The translations under genes and the position numbers were made by a program. Below the pieces are notes generated by a model. It was not told the DNA's origin. It worked only from the letters and a program-made list of their open reading frames with translations, and did not search any database. Shown piece by piece: positions 24,108 through 34,764 of a stretch of DNA of 64,000 nt; the first letter of the stretch is position 1; each line of letters begins with the position of its first letter. Location of the stretch: contig VFFE01006711.1 of NCBI GenBank assembly GCA_008921705.1, positions 954,332-1,018,331 of the forward strand. Reading direction: 5' to 3'. Source of the DNA: Burhinus oedicnemus (lineage: Eukaryota; Chordata; Aves; Charadriiformes; Burhinidae).

Positions 24108-24770
24108 CATAGAATGGTTAGAGTTGGAAGGGACCTTAAAGATCATCTCGTTCCAATGCCCCTGCCATGGGCAGGGACTCCTTCCACTAAACCTGGTTGC
24201 TCAAATTTCCATCCAACCTGGCCTTGAACACCTCCAGAGATGGGGCCTCCACAACTTCTCTGGGCAGCCTGTTCCAGTGTCTCACCACCCTCAGAGTAAA
24301 GAATTTCTTCCCAATATCTAATCTAAATCTGCCCTCTTTCAGTTTAAAACCATTACCCCTCGGTCCTATTGCTACACTCCCTGATCAAGAGTCCCTCCTC
24401 ATCTTTCCTGTAGGCCCCCTTTAAGTACTAGAACGCCACCCGGAGCCTTCTCTTCTCCAGGCTGAACAACCCCAACTCTCTCAGCCTGTCTTCAAAGGAG
24501 AGGTGCTCTAGCCCCCTGATCATCTTCATGGCCCTCCTCTTGACTCACTGCAACAGATCCACGTCCTTCTTATGTTGGGGGCCCCAGAGCTGGATGCAGT
24601 ACTCCAGGTGGGGTCTCACCAGAGCAGAGTAGAGGGGCAGAATCACCTCCCTTGACCTGCTGGCCACGCTTCTTTTGATGCAGCCCAGGATACTGTTGGC
24701 TTTCTGGGCTGAGAGCGCACATTGCCAGCTCATGTTGGCTCTCATCAACCAACACCCCCAAGTCCTTCCT
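24108..24770 (-). mobile_element. CR1 LINE, 5'-truncated, antisense
   Basis: The plus strand starts catagaatggttagagttgg and follows the CR1 3' UTR and end of ORF2. On the minus strand the frame at 24545-24922 carries [20 protein letters not shown] and [16 protein letters not shown]. Homology stops near 24770, inside the LGVLVDE region of the reverse transcriptase C-terminal domain. Frameshifts separate the coding pieces, so it is inactive. Confidence 0.93.
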
Positions 24771-27435
24771 TTTGAGACAAGACACTTCAGATTCAATAAA
24801 GACAACCCTTGCAATGGTTTGGGACTTTGAAAACCGGAGAGGATTGGCAGGGTTGAATACACAACCTTCCCAAGAAAAGCTGCGAAAGCACATTCCCCCA
24901 CAACGCTGCCTGGTGAGACCACAGAGCAAATGTAACTACTAAGAAAGTGTCACATGCAGTTAAGACACAAATCAAAGTCTGAAAGGCACAGCTGGTTCCT
25001 GAGTTGTTTTCATGGGGTGCTTTTGACACAGCATCGCAGAGGAAACTTCAAAGTGTTTCAAGAGGCTATTCTGAGGCCTCTACATCATGTTACCCCAACC
25101 ATGCTAAGAAGAAACTAGAAGCTGGGACATCAGGGGCAGATGTGGGCAAGTACCAGATTTTTCTAAGACATTGTTACTTGAATGCTTCATTTTAAAAAGA
25201 ATGGAACAAAATGCAAGCAAAATTGGACATATTTTCCAAAACTGAATTCTGACAGGAGAAAAAAATGAAGAAGAAAAAACCCTCATTGATTCAAGCCGAG
25301 ACATTTGATTCCAATTTCTACTTTGTAGTTGACGAAGCTTAGCTTGTTTTTGTCAACACTAAAAAATAACTGTGGCTTTTCTGTGCCAGAATAATTTTGC
25401 ATTAAAATCTTGACGTTTTTCATTTTAAAAGCTGAATTCAATTGAAAATTGGAGATTTCACATTTAATGTACTATTTCAAAACAAAAATAAACATCATCT
25501 TCCCCTGAACTGAGGGAAATCTAGAATTGCCACCCCATAGAAAATGCCCACTCTTCAGCTTTCAAGATGAAAATAATTTGCTTGGGGGAAAAGAAATAAA
25601 ACTGAAAAAGTTCCAAGTGATATTGATTCAGAAACAGTAAAAACTTACACTTAGGCATTCTTTAATCAAAATAAAGGAAACACCCTTTTAGTGCCAAATT
25701 AAACTGTTTCTGTTCATCAAACTAATCTCCCCAAAATTAATTTTAAGTCAGCTCAGTGCTGAACTGCATTTTTCTTCAGGCTCATGCTGCTCACTCCAGG
25801 GAATACGGCTCAGACGTGGAATTTCCCCGTCTCCTATGGGCCAGGCTCCACACAGCCACACTGCGATTCCCAGGACACCCCAGGGGCAGGTGTCCCTCAA
25901 GGCACCAAGCAGTTCAGCTGGTTGCGAATGAAGAAAGGGAGAACCAGCCTGCAGGCCAGAGTGGGGAAATAGGCCAGGCTGAATTACAACTCCCTTAAGG
26001 CAATACAAACCCTCTGGAAAATGCAATTTCAAGCTCAGCTTACACAAAACTAAATGACCTGAAAAATTCAATAAACTGTTTTGGTTTTCTAGACAGAAGT
26101 GGGAATCGAAAAAGGATAATCTGAAAAAATATTTTTTCTTTGGAAACAAGTGATGTTCCAGTCCTGCAAGAATTTTCTTATGCACTTTATTTGACACACA
26201 TGCCTCTTCAGTCTGTGTTTTTGTTTTGCAGAAACTACACTGTCTGCTGAATTCCCTGCTAGAAGGCTCACATGACAAAAATGCCAACCCCTGTCAATTA
26301 TTTATCTTCAATGGCTTATACTACAATACAGATTAAGAGTCTCTGGCACAGAGAAATCCTGCCATCATGCTGTATAGTATACAGAACCACTAAATCCAGA
26401 TTTAATACAATGGATTGCTTCTCTAAAATAAGACCAGCAAGTCTCCAAGACTGCTCAATCCAGCAGCTTTGAGTCTGATGCAACTTGGCTCACATGAAAG
26501 CCAAAAAAAATATAACCAGAAACAGTGGCCCAGGTTTCATTCCTTGTTGAAAACGCATCCCTGTTGTTCAGACAATTATTAGGAATCTCCGAGCCCATAA
26601 ATCACAAAAGTGCTCAGAAGCTCTTCAGAGTATTTGGTGGCATAACAATCTTTCATGCCCATAAAATTTTACTATGAAGGAAAATTACTTTAGTTCATTA
26701 AATCCTCCTCCAGATCTTGCCAATTCTAAACTGGTAAAGTGCTTTCCATATACCCCACAGTGGAATATATAACTCTCTTTCCCACAAATTAGAGTGTAAA
26801 GGCAATGAACTTCAGAACAACCGAAAGGTGCCGCATCAAAGGCAGTCATGTTCCTGTATCAGGCGATGCTCATATTAGAGACAGCAGAGAGAAGAACACA
26901 GCAACCAGAAAGAAAAGGTAGACATCTTTCAGGTAGACATCTGAAAGACCAGCAGTGCTCCACTTCATGAGATTCATCTCCTCTCTAAGTGATCCTGCTA
27001 TATCAGCACAGAGATTAACACAGCCCATCAGTAGCCTTGTCCACATATTTACCGAGTGTGATTAATAATGAGCAAAGGGATGAGCACTGGGCAGCACACA
27101 GCACAACACAGAGATCGCGGACAGATTTACATGTGAAAAATGAGAGCTCTCTGCTCACTTGCTCTGGCATGCTGGGATCTCAGTTTCCTGCCTACAGACT
27201 TATTTCTGTGATCTTTGCAACCTTTTCTCCCCCCAACACCAGCCACACCAAGCTTGTCTGCAATTTTCATCTGCCTTTCCCCAATCCATATGAGAGCAGC
27301 AGCACCCAACAAGTAAATTCAAAGTGTGAACAACCACAGGCTGCCGGGAACCAGTATCAGTAAATGGCTCACAGCTGAAGGGAAATTGGCTTAAAATGCT
27401 CTGAGACCTAAAAGCCAGCAGCACTGATCTGTGGA
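24771..27435. other. No supported gene
   Basis: AT-rich to about 25740, then a GC-richer stretch at 25760-26000. A 179-codon minus frame at 25748-26287 has no recognisable motif. A 15-bp direct repeat (aggtagacatct) occurs at about 26919-26945. Confidence 0.5.
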
Positions 27436-27439
27436 GGTC

Positions 27440-27534
27440 CCTAGTTGTTTGTTTCTTTTTGGTTTGTTTCTTGTTTGGGTTTTGGTTTGTTTTTTGGGTT
27501 TTTTTTGTTGTTTTTTTTTTTTTGGGGGGGGGGT
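27440..27534. repeat. T/G-rich low-complexity tract ending in a G run
   Basis: TTTG/TTGGG-type repeats followed by a long T run and a run of about ten G. Similar in style to 16461-16550. Prone to assembly error and G-quadruplex formation. Confidence 0.85.
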
Positions 27535-27752
27535 GAGGTACAAAATTAATAATTAAAGATGAAGTGATTTACAAACTCATGGAGTTATTCAGGGTGACGA
27601 GTTTGCAGAGTAAGGTGGTCTTTCATATAATGTCTGAATTCAAAGCTAATTCACGGAAAAGCCACCAATATCAGCCTAATTTTCCCCACATAAACATTCA
27701 GAAGACGGGAAGAGGATCATTTACATACTCAACATACATTTGTGCTTAGGTG

Positions 27753-28298
27753 TGTGCTGGGTTGATCCCAGCCAGCAACTAAGCACCCACCCTGACACTC
27801 ATTCTCTCCCCACCCTAGGGGGATGTGGGAGAGAACCAGAACAGCAAAAGTGAGAAAAACTTGTAGTTCCAGACAGAGACAGTTTAACAAGTGAAGAGGA
27901 GGGAAAAAAAAACCAAAAAACAAAACAATCAAGAAACAAGTGATGCAAAGGTAGTCATTGACCACCTCCCACAGCACATCAATGCACAGCCAGTCTCTGA
28001 ACAGTGGCTACTTTGGAAAGACTACTACACAGTTGTTATTGCTAAGGATGATCTGGTATAGGACAGATACCTCTTTGGCCAGTTCGGGTCCAGTGTCTCA
28101 GCCGTGCCCACTCCCGAGCTCTTGACTGCCCCCACCCTACTCCCAAGGCAGGCAGAGTGAGCAACAGAAAACCTGACACTGAAGCACTGTTCAGCTATAC
28201 CCAAAATATTGGTGTGTTATCAACACTGGTTTAGCCAAAAATTCAAACCACAGCATGACACAGGCTGCTCTGAAGAAAATTAACTCCATTCCAGTACA
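27753..28298 (-). mobile_element. Endogenous retrovirus LTR, solo-looking, antisense
   Basis: About 546 bp bounded by TG and CA: the plus strand starts tgtgctgggttgatccc and ends ccattccagtaca. In sense orientation it would begin TGTACTGGAATGGAGTTAAT and end AACCCAGCACA. The internal order, with ctctttggccagttcgggtc near 28070, fits a common avian ERVL-type LTR. No gag, pol or env-like frame and no second LTR flank it, so it looks like a solo LTR left by recombination. A clear target-site duplication is not visible at these borders. Confidence 0.8.
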
Positions 28299-28599
28299 AG
28301 TTTTTTTCCTAGATCAAGGTACAGTGGTCCTCAAAAACAATCACTACATAACCCTGGTCCCACCAAAATAACTTCACACACACACAACCCACAAAAACAT
28401 ATGTATGCATGGGTGTGATCACACTACACATCATCACCATCCTCATTTACCCTGGAGGTCTAAGTGCAGTTGCTAATACCCAAGAGTGTCATCTCCAGGT
28501 GTGAGAAGCATATAGTATTATTACAAAACTTCCCAGGTGAGGAATTTAAATTCTACAGGTGTTAACAGATTCTGCAAGCATCACCACTGTGAAACAAGG

Positions 28600-28680
28600 C
28601 AAGTAATGTCATCTTTGTTTCGCTGATGAGGAACCAGAGGCAGAGAGAGATTAAGTGTTTCTCTACATGGGAACACTCAG
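28600..28680. repeat. MIR-like SINE fragment
   Basis: ctgatgaggaaccagaggca then gagagagattaagtgtttct matches the order of the MIR core in sense. Short and diverged. Confidence 0.5.
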
Positions 28681-28987
28681 GAAGAAGAATCCAAATCAAC
28701 TTTTAAGAGTTTGTTTTAATTCACTTTGCAAATACATCAGAAAAAAATCAAATTAAAGAACACTTTATTCTGAAAAAGAGTCTTCATCCAGGAATTTAAC
28801 ATAGCTGAAATAATCCACTTCAACACATTTAGCTAATTTAAGCTAAGAGGCATCACATGGAAGATAAAGCCACAATCCAAGTTCACCCACAGTAACAGAA
28901 CTATTAGCAAAAAAAGGAACACATACACCTTAAATACCAGTCTACCCTCTTTTTCCCTGCCTTTTGAGCATAGCTGAAGAAAACATA

Positions 28988-29044
28988 TCTCCAGATACTA
29001 GCAGTTAACTCCAGTTACTAGCAGTTATCTCCAGTTACTAGCAC
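28988..29044. repeat. 20-bp tandem repeat, about 2.8 copies
   Basis: Unit tctccagttactagcagtta, with one or two substitutions between copies at 28988, 29008 and 29028. The last copy is incomplete. Confidence 0.9.
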
Positions 29045-29168
29045 ATCCTAAGAAATGAGAAGAAAACAGCAGAGGTACTAACAACAAACACAGGCCAAAT
29101 CCTGCCAGCTAGAAATCAGAGCGACACTTTTGCAAGAGTAAAGTGATGCCAACTTAAGCAGCAGCAAA

Positions 29169-29172
<4 letters not shown>

Positions 29173-29203
<31 letters not shown>
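29173..29203. repeat. Poly(T) run (31 nt)
   Basis: Thirty-one uninterrupted T. On the minus strand it would be a poly(A) tail, but no retrogene is recognisable upstream of it. Confidence 0.95.
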
Positions 29204-29208
<5 letters not shown>

Positions 29209-30718
29209 TCTAGAGACATAAAAACAATCTGTGAGTGGCTTCAGGCAGTACAGGCAAAAGAGCCCTCTGAAATTGAAAGATACAAGTACCAAGATCACAC
29301 ACAAAAGAAAAGCATGTTCCGGTGAACTTGTGATCTCTGAACGGCTGAGACTGTCAAATTTGTCCTCAAAACAAGAACCAATAACTAAAAGAAAGATATT
29401 CTCCTTTAATCCTCCTTTGCCTGTGTTGCTTTTCACTTTCCAGCATGAAAACTGCTATGGTATGCTCTTTCTGTCCCCTGTCCTCCTCCCTTTCAATGTA
29501 AATCAGGCAGCAGAATAAGTCGGAGCCAGAGCCCTAGAAGTCTTCCCATGGATTCCCCTGGGACTCTGGAGACAGATCACAATATCTTCACAAAAGAGCC
29601 CTTGGGATTTAGGCAGCAGTTTCAAATTCCTATTTACAGGGCTAGCAGTGAATGAACAGAATCCGGGGGGGGGCCAAAATCACTACAGTGCTTTGCAGAA
29701 AGAGCCAGCTCTGGAAAGCCCAACTCCCTCCTCCTACGCGACTACCAGCAGGAGCAGGGCAGGATTCTTGTATGTTGGTTCTCCGCTTTGGGAATGCAAG
29801 GGCATGCCCAGCCTGTCAGAGAAAAAGCACCCATTGGCATCAACACTGAGGCAGACGCCTCTTCCAGTGTCATGGTTTCACCTTTCTGAGCTCACACAAA
29901 TCTAGAAAGGATTTTTAATTGAACCTGACAAGTTCTCTCATGCTATTGGTTTCAAACATTTTGGTGCGGGGACTGTCATTTAGGATATGCTCAGAGGTGC
30001 CTTGCACAGAGAAGTCCATGCCAGCGTTGTGAATGCAGCTGATTAACACCACCACCAAAGCAATGACTAACACCTCCAGGACTCAGGAGAGGAATCTGAC
30101 TATAATGTTTTGCAATAAGACGGGAAAAGAAGTCAGATTCTCCTCCTCCCAAACCACAGATTCCAATTATCACCCAAAGGAAGGGTATTCATAGCCGCCA
30201 GCTGTATAGTGTTTGCCAGTCAGCCACATTACCCTTCCATCTCCACTACACATTAAAAATTGGACAATATCTCCCACATAACAATTTTTTCCAAGGTAAC
30301 AGGAAAAAAACGTGGGTAAATCCTGCCTAAGTTTCAGCAAATGTACCTCCTGCATACCCACATGCTTATCTTCAGTGCGCACACATACACACACACAAAA
30401 ATTACAACCACATTCTTAAAATCTCCTTCCTAAAGAAATAAAAGAAAGGCCTCCGGCATGGTTATCAGCCCTTAGAGGGTAGCTGGATTCTGTCCCAGAG
30501 GATACAGTAGAGCCCTAAACATAATTACCATATCAGATCATAAAGCCTTTTTCCTCTTTGTAGGGGGGAGGAAAACCTACCACTCCATAAAAGTATTAGT
30601 GGAGTTATTAGCCACACAGCATCAGGTGAGAGTGTCTGCGAAAGGTGTGGTGAGTTAGTCACCTTTTAAAGGACAGCAATAAAGCATAGAAGACATTTAA
30701 GTAGAATTCCAGACAGTC

Positions 30719-30756
30719 GGGGGGGGGGGGGGGGAGNNNNNNNNNNNNNNNNNNNN
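30719..30756. other. G run (16) abutting a 20-N assembly gap
   Basis: Sixteen G, then AG, then N at 30737-30756. Gap size 20 may be a placeholder. Confidence 0.95.
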
Positions 30757-30834
30757 GCGTGGAACAACCAAAACACCACTGTAGGGGAGGGTGGACACAT
30801 CAATACTATCAGCAGCTTGCAAGTAGCACTAGTC

Positions 30835-30930
30835 AGAGAAGTCAGTGAAGTCGCAGACCGGAAAGACCCCCTAGATTATCTGACCCGTACCCCTGACCAG
30901 GCACACTTGAGCTCCACAGAATCTTTCCCA
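30835..30930 (-). mobile_element. Possible old L3/CR1 head, antisense
   Basis: The stretch ccggaaagaccccctagatt then atctgacccgtacccctgac resembles the antisense 3' UTR of old CR1/L3 elements. Short and weak. Confidence 0.3.
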
Positions 30931-31411
30931 GCTCTTCAGGATGGCCTTGCTGCACATAAACACACATTCCCACCAGAAAAGACATCTAGATTGCTTAAAA
31001 TAACAGAAGCCTGAGCTTTATCTCTGTGTAACTCAGTTAAACATAAATACAATCTCTCCTGGCAGGTAGTGATATGATTTAAGGGTCCCCTATCATTCAT
31101 TATAAGAGGTGATAGCAAAGAACTCATAATTTATTTTTATTGATTCAGCAACCCATGCTGGATCATATCTCCCAATTCTTCCTCTTTGCTAAGAAGCCTC
31201 CACCAAAGCCTTGGGAAATTTAATTTTATCTTTTTTTGCCTTCTCTGTCTTCCTTTTAAAGCTGCTTTGTGCACATCTCTACCTAAGTTCAAGAGGAAAA
31301 TGAAAAAAGGCCTGTTACTTTGCTGGCTCTGTTCTTGTTCCAATTATCTTCCGATACCATCTGCGAACCAGCGGATTTTGTGCAGCAATTTAACGCTGTG
31401 GAGTTACATAC

Positions 31412-31442
31412 CTGCTGAATTTAAAGTTTCTGACATGGGAAC
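31412..31442 (-). CDS. Candidate small coding exon (31 nt)
   Basis: The acceptor CATTCCATCTTTTTAG is very good and the donor is CAG|GTATGT. Read from phase 0 it encodes VPMSETLNSA plus one base, leaving in phase 1 to give a Gly codon with the first bases of the 21294-21361 exon. A second frame is also open, so the frame is chosen by the join. Thirty-one nucleotides is small for a vertebrate exon, though within range. Confidence 0.42.
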
Positions 31443-31774
31443 CTAAAAAGATGGAATGACTTGAACTCCAAGTACACCTGTGGGTATACTACCATCACAG
31501 GACAGTTCTCAATTAAATAAGTAAATGAGGTTGACAGAAGGAAAGCCAGAGCAGCTCTTTGAGATGTTATAAACTGCCAGGACAGGTGAGGGTTTTCCTT
31601 GAGGACTGAAGGCAACACTGGATCCATGAAGGAAACTAAACTATGTGGCGAATTTTGTGTCTGAGCTTCTTCTGAAAGGAAGAGAGAAAAAAGCTCTCAT
31701 AAAACTGATTTTTCAAGAAAATTCAGGCTGCTTATTGTTTTTCTATTTCAGACTCCAGGCTCTACTCAGGAACT

Positions 31775-31860
31775 CACACTCCTCTCTCTCTCTCTTACAC
31801 ACACTTTCTCTCTCTCCCCAAAACAAACACACACATATGTACCTATACATATATAAATAT
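31775..31860. repeat. Compound CT/CA/AT microsatellite
   Basis: Two (CT)n blocks with CACACA and ATAT blocks over about 85 bp. Confidence 0.85.
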
Positions 31861-31934
31861 TACTGATCTTCCTCAGATTCCAATTAGCAACTCAAATAAT
31901 AGGCGTTGAACAGAGCATGAGCAAGAGACTCCCT

Positions 31935-32003
31935 CTCTCCCCAGGGACCACAAACGGACTAGACAAGCTGTTGAAGTCCTTTCCAGCCTCATGTCTATGA
32001 CCC
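31935..32003 (+). mobile_element. Possible diverged CR1/L3 tail, sense
   Basis: ggactagacaagctgttgaa then gtcctttccagcctcatgtc and tatga follows the CR1 3' tail in sense. It ends about 10 bp from the GTAAGT at 32008-32013. Confidence 0.4.
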
Positions 32004-32013
32004 AAAGACTTAC

Positions 32014-32042
32014 CTGTTCACATGAAAATGCCTCACTGCTTG
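32014..32042 (-). CDS. Weak candidate coding exon (29 nt)
   Basis: The donor is a strong ACAG|GTAAGTC. The acceptor is weak (TGTTCTCCTGAG), and an in-frame TGA lies just before it, so the start must be close. From phase 1 it encodes SSEAFSCEQ and leaves in phase 0, matching the 31412-31442 exon. A diverged CR1 tail begins only about 10 bp beyond the donor, which makes a functional site less likely. The acceptor was picked partly because the phase fits. Confidence 0.22.
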
Positions 32043-32534
32043 CTCAGGAGAACAGCAGCAGGGAATTAGGTGCCATGCCACAGAAACACATGCCTGCTGT
32101 GCTCTCCAACACACAGAGCCTTGCCTTCAAAATGACAACAGGAGATGTGTGCTGGAGAAGCCACCATGTCAGCAGTGCAATCTGGTCACTGGCCTGGTAC
32201 TTGGAGCAGGGAAGGGGATCAGAGCCTCCCTACTCTATTCCCAGCTTCAATTCCAACTCATCGACCTACAGGGAGATTAATTTGTGATGGCAATGTTATT
32301 CTGAGACAGTATTATTCAATTTTGAACAATATTACTCTGAGAAAACGTCCTTCTCCCTCTAGGGGAACCAGTCCAAAAGTTGGGCTTTCACAGATGTTAC
32401 CATGGAAGGAAAGGATGTACCTGTTGGGAGACAAGCCCTTGCACCTACTTTTTTAATGGCCAGTTAAAAGGCCTTACACTCCTGCCACTGGATCCTTATT
32501 ATCAACAAATCCAAGTACCTCAGACTTTGGCTAA

Positions 32535-32620
32535 TTCTCATCCTTGCAACAGCCCGGGGAAATAAGGATCGTTGCAGTTTGCCAGGTGACAAGTGTAGGC
32601 ACAGACAGAAAAAGAACAAA
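32535..32620. repeat. MIR-like SINE fragment
   Basis: tctcatccttgcaacagccc, then gaaataaggatcgttgcagt, then gtgtaggcacagacag resembles the MIR 5' part (ctcacaacaaccct... gcacagag). Diverged. Confidence 0.35.
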
Positions 32621-33699
32621 ATGTACAAATTGTTCTGTTACGGTTACTGCAGGTACCAAAGTCCAATACTTCAATTTTCCCCGCACATTTACTACCTGAC
32701 CTTGAATGACTGTAACGTCATTAGTATAAACCCATGATTTAATCATAATTCTTTAAATACTCCTAGGTAGAGTGTTTATAAGTAGTATTAAATAGTAGGG
32801 AAGGTGAAATATGAGAATCACCACAGAAAGAGTAAGATAAAAATATAAGTGATAGTTTAGAATATATGAGTAACTATCACAGGCAACTTGGGTCGGTCAG
32901 GCTGAGCAGGACACATAGGATCAGAAAGTGCTGGAGGCAAGAGACAAGCACGAGGCAGGGTTTTCCACAGACAAAAGGTCAGAAGCAATAGTTTGAGTGC
33001 TAACTAGGCAATTAACATATTTTTTACATTATTATAGATTCAACAAAGATGAAATGATATGATTATCTTATATATTAAGGTAATAAAAACGTGGTCTGTC
33101 CAATTGACTTCACTCTTCTGACCTTGAACCTATGTTTATGCAGCAGTTCCTATCTGCAGATGTCCAAACCTACTTTGAAACTTAGTGGCTCAGCTGTGGT
33201 AAGGTCAAACTCTGCCCTAGCATCTCTGTTTCCTACTGGTATTCCTTTGAACTAATCTTTAGTCTTGATTTTAATCACCTTTATTATATTTATTTTCATT
33301 TTTATTCTGTATTCATCATGTGCATATGTTTCATCATCACTACAGCGCCTAAACTACTTGTGCCATAGCTACATTGCTTTTTTTTTAATTATTGTTTGTG
33401 TTGTATCATTAAGTAGTTAAGCAAAAATATTTTCATCTGTTGCTGTGAAAGCACGCTCTCTCTGGGCAATTTCCCTTCTTTATCTCTGTGCAGAGCAGCT
33501 CCTTGCTCATGCCAAACACCTCCGGAGCCTTGATGTTATCTCTTTTGAAGGGCCTAATCAAGCAGACTTTCGTGAAATCTGGCTCACTAGGTATTTCCAG
33601 AAACTGGGCTGGGAATGATTCCTCTGTGTACATCCACTGCATTGAGCCAGCCAGATGTAACATCCTCCTTCATCCAAGGGCGCTAAAACAACTTCTGTT
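32621..33699. other. No supported gene
   Basis: AT-rich noncoding DNA. A minus frame at 33433-33663 contains protein-like text (FLEIPSEPDFTKVCLIRPF) but has no clear splice borders and no recognised domain. Confidence 0.45.
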
Positions 33700-34764
33700 C
33701 TTGGATTTGATGGATGGACTGTGCGGTGGATGAGGAAACGGTTGGATGGTCGCATCCAGAAGGTAGTGGTCAACAGTTCAACGTCCGGATGGAGATCGGT
33801 GACAAATGGTGTTCCTCAGGGGTCCGTATTGGGACCAGTACTGTTCAATATCTTCATCAATGACATAGACAGTGGGATCGAGGGCACCCTCAGCAACTCT
33901 GCGGATGACACCAAGCTGAGTGGTGTGGTTGACATGCCTGAGGGACGGGATGCTATCCAGAGGGACCTGGACAGGCTCGAGAAGTGGGCCTGTGTGAGCT
34001 TCATGAGGTTCAACAACGCCAAGTCAGGGTCCTGCACCTGGATCGGGGCAAACTGCGGTATCAATGCAGACTGGGGGATGAAGGGATTGAGAGTAGCCAT
34101 GCCGAGAAGGACTTGGGGGTACTGGTGGATGAAAAGCTGGACATGAGCTGACAATGTGCACTCGCAACCCAGAAGGCCGACCGCATCCTGGGCTGCATCA
34201 AAAGAAGCATGGCCAGAAGGCTGTGGGAGATGGTTCTGCCCCACTCTGGTGAGACCCCACCTGGACTATCGTGTCCATCTCTGGAACCCTCAGCAAAGGA
34301 AAGACATGGACCTGTTGGAGCGGGTCCATAGGAGGGCCACAAAGATGATCAGAGGGCTGGAGCACCTCTGCTATGAAGACAGGCTGAGAGATTTGGGGTT
34401 GTTCAGCCTGGAGAAGAGGAGGCTCCAGGGACACCTTATTGCAGCCTTCCAGGCTTATAAGAAAGATGGAGACAAAGTTTTTAGCAGGGCCTGTTGTGAT
34501 AGGACAAAGGGTAATGGTTTTGAACTGAAAGAGGGTAGATTTAGACTAGATATAAGGAAGAAATTTTTTATTCTGAGGGTAGTGAGACACTAGAACAGGT
34601 TGCTCACATAGGTGGTAGATGACCCATCACTGGAAACGCTCAAGGTCACGTTGGACAGGGCTCTGAGCAACCTTATCTAGCTGAAGATGTCCCTTCTCAT
34701 TGCAGGGGGGTTGGACTAGGTGACATTTAAAGGTCCCTTCCAACCCAAACTATTCTATGATTCT
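33700..34764 (+). mobile_element. CR1 LINE, 5'-truncated, sense
   Basis: Begins inside the reverse transcriptase (ttggatttgatggatggact) and ends with the tail tattctatgattctt. The plus frame at 33721-34146 reads [16 protein letters not shown] and then [10 protein letters not shown], the catalytic FADD box carrying Ser instead of Phe. After a frameshift the frame at 34156-34593 carries [20 protein letters not shown] and [17 protein letters not shown] followed by a stop. It is inactive through truncation and frameshifts. It is about 1.06 kb and one of only two clear sense-strand CR1 copies here. Confidence 0.94.

Larger units (their letters stand above)
28299..30718. other. No supported gene; small repeats
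   Basis: Contains a (CA)n block near 28375-28391, the MIR-like fragment, a 20-bp tandem repeat and a 31-T run listed separately. The stretch acacaggccaaatcctgcca at about 29089 resembles an old sauropsid repeat head. A G run lies at about 29666-29673. The minus frame at 30170-30394 looks protein-like in places but lacks a clear acceptor. Confidence 0.5.

Noticed and set aside
25748..26287. 179-codon minus-strand open frame
   Set aside because: No motif, and overlaps other open frames on the opposite strand; no evidence of coding.
27753..28298. Remains of a complete provirus
   Set aside because: No internal retroviral coding sequence or second LTR within reach on either side.
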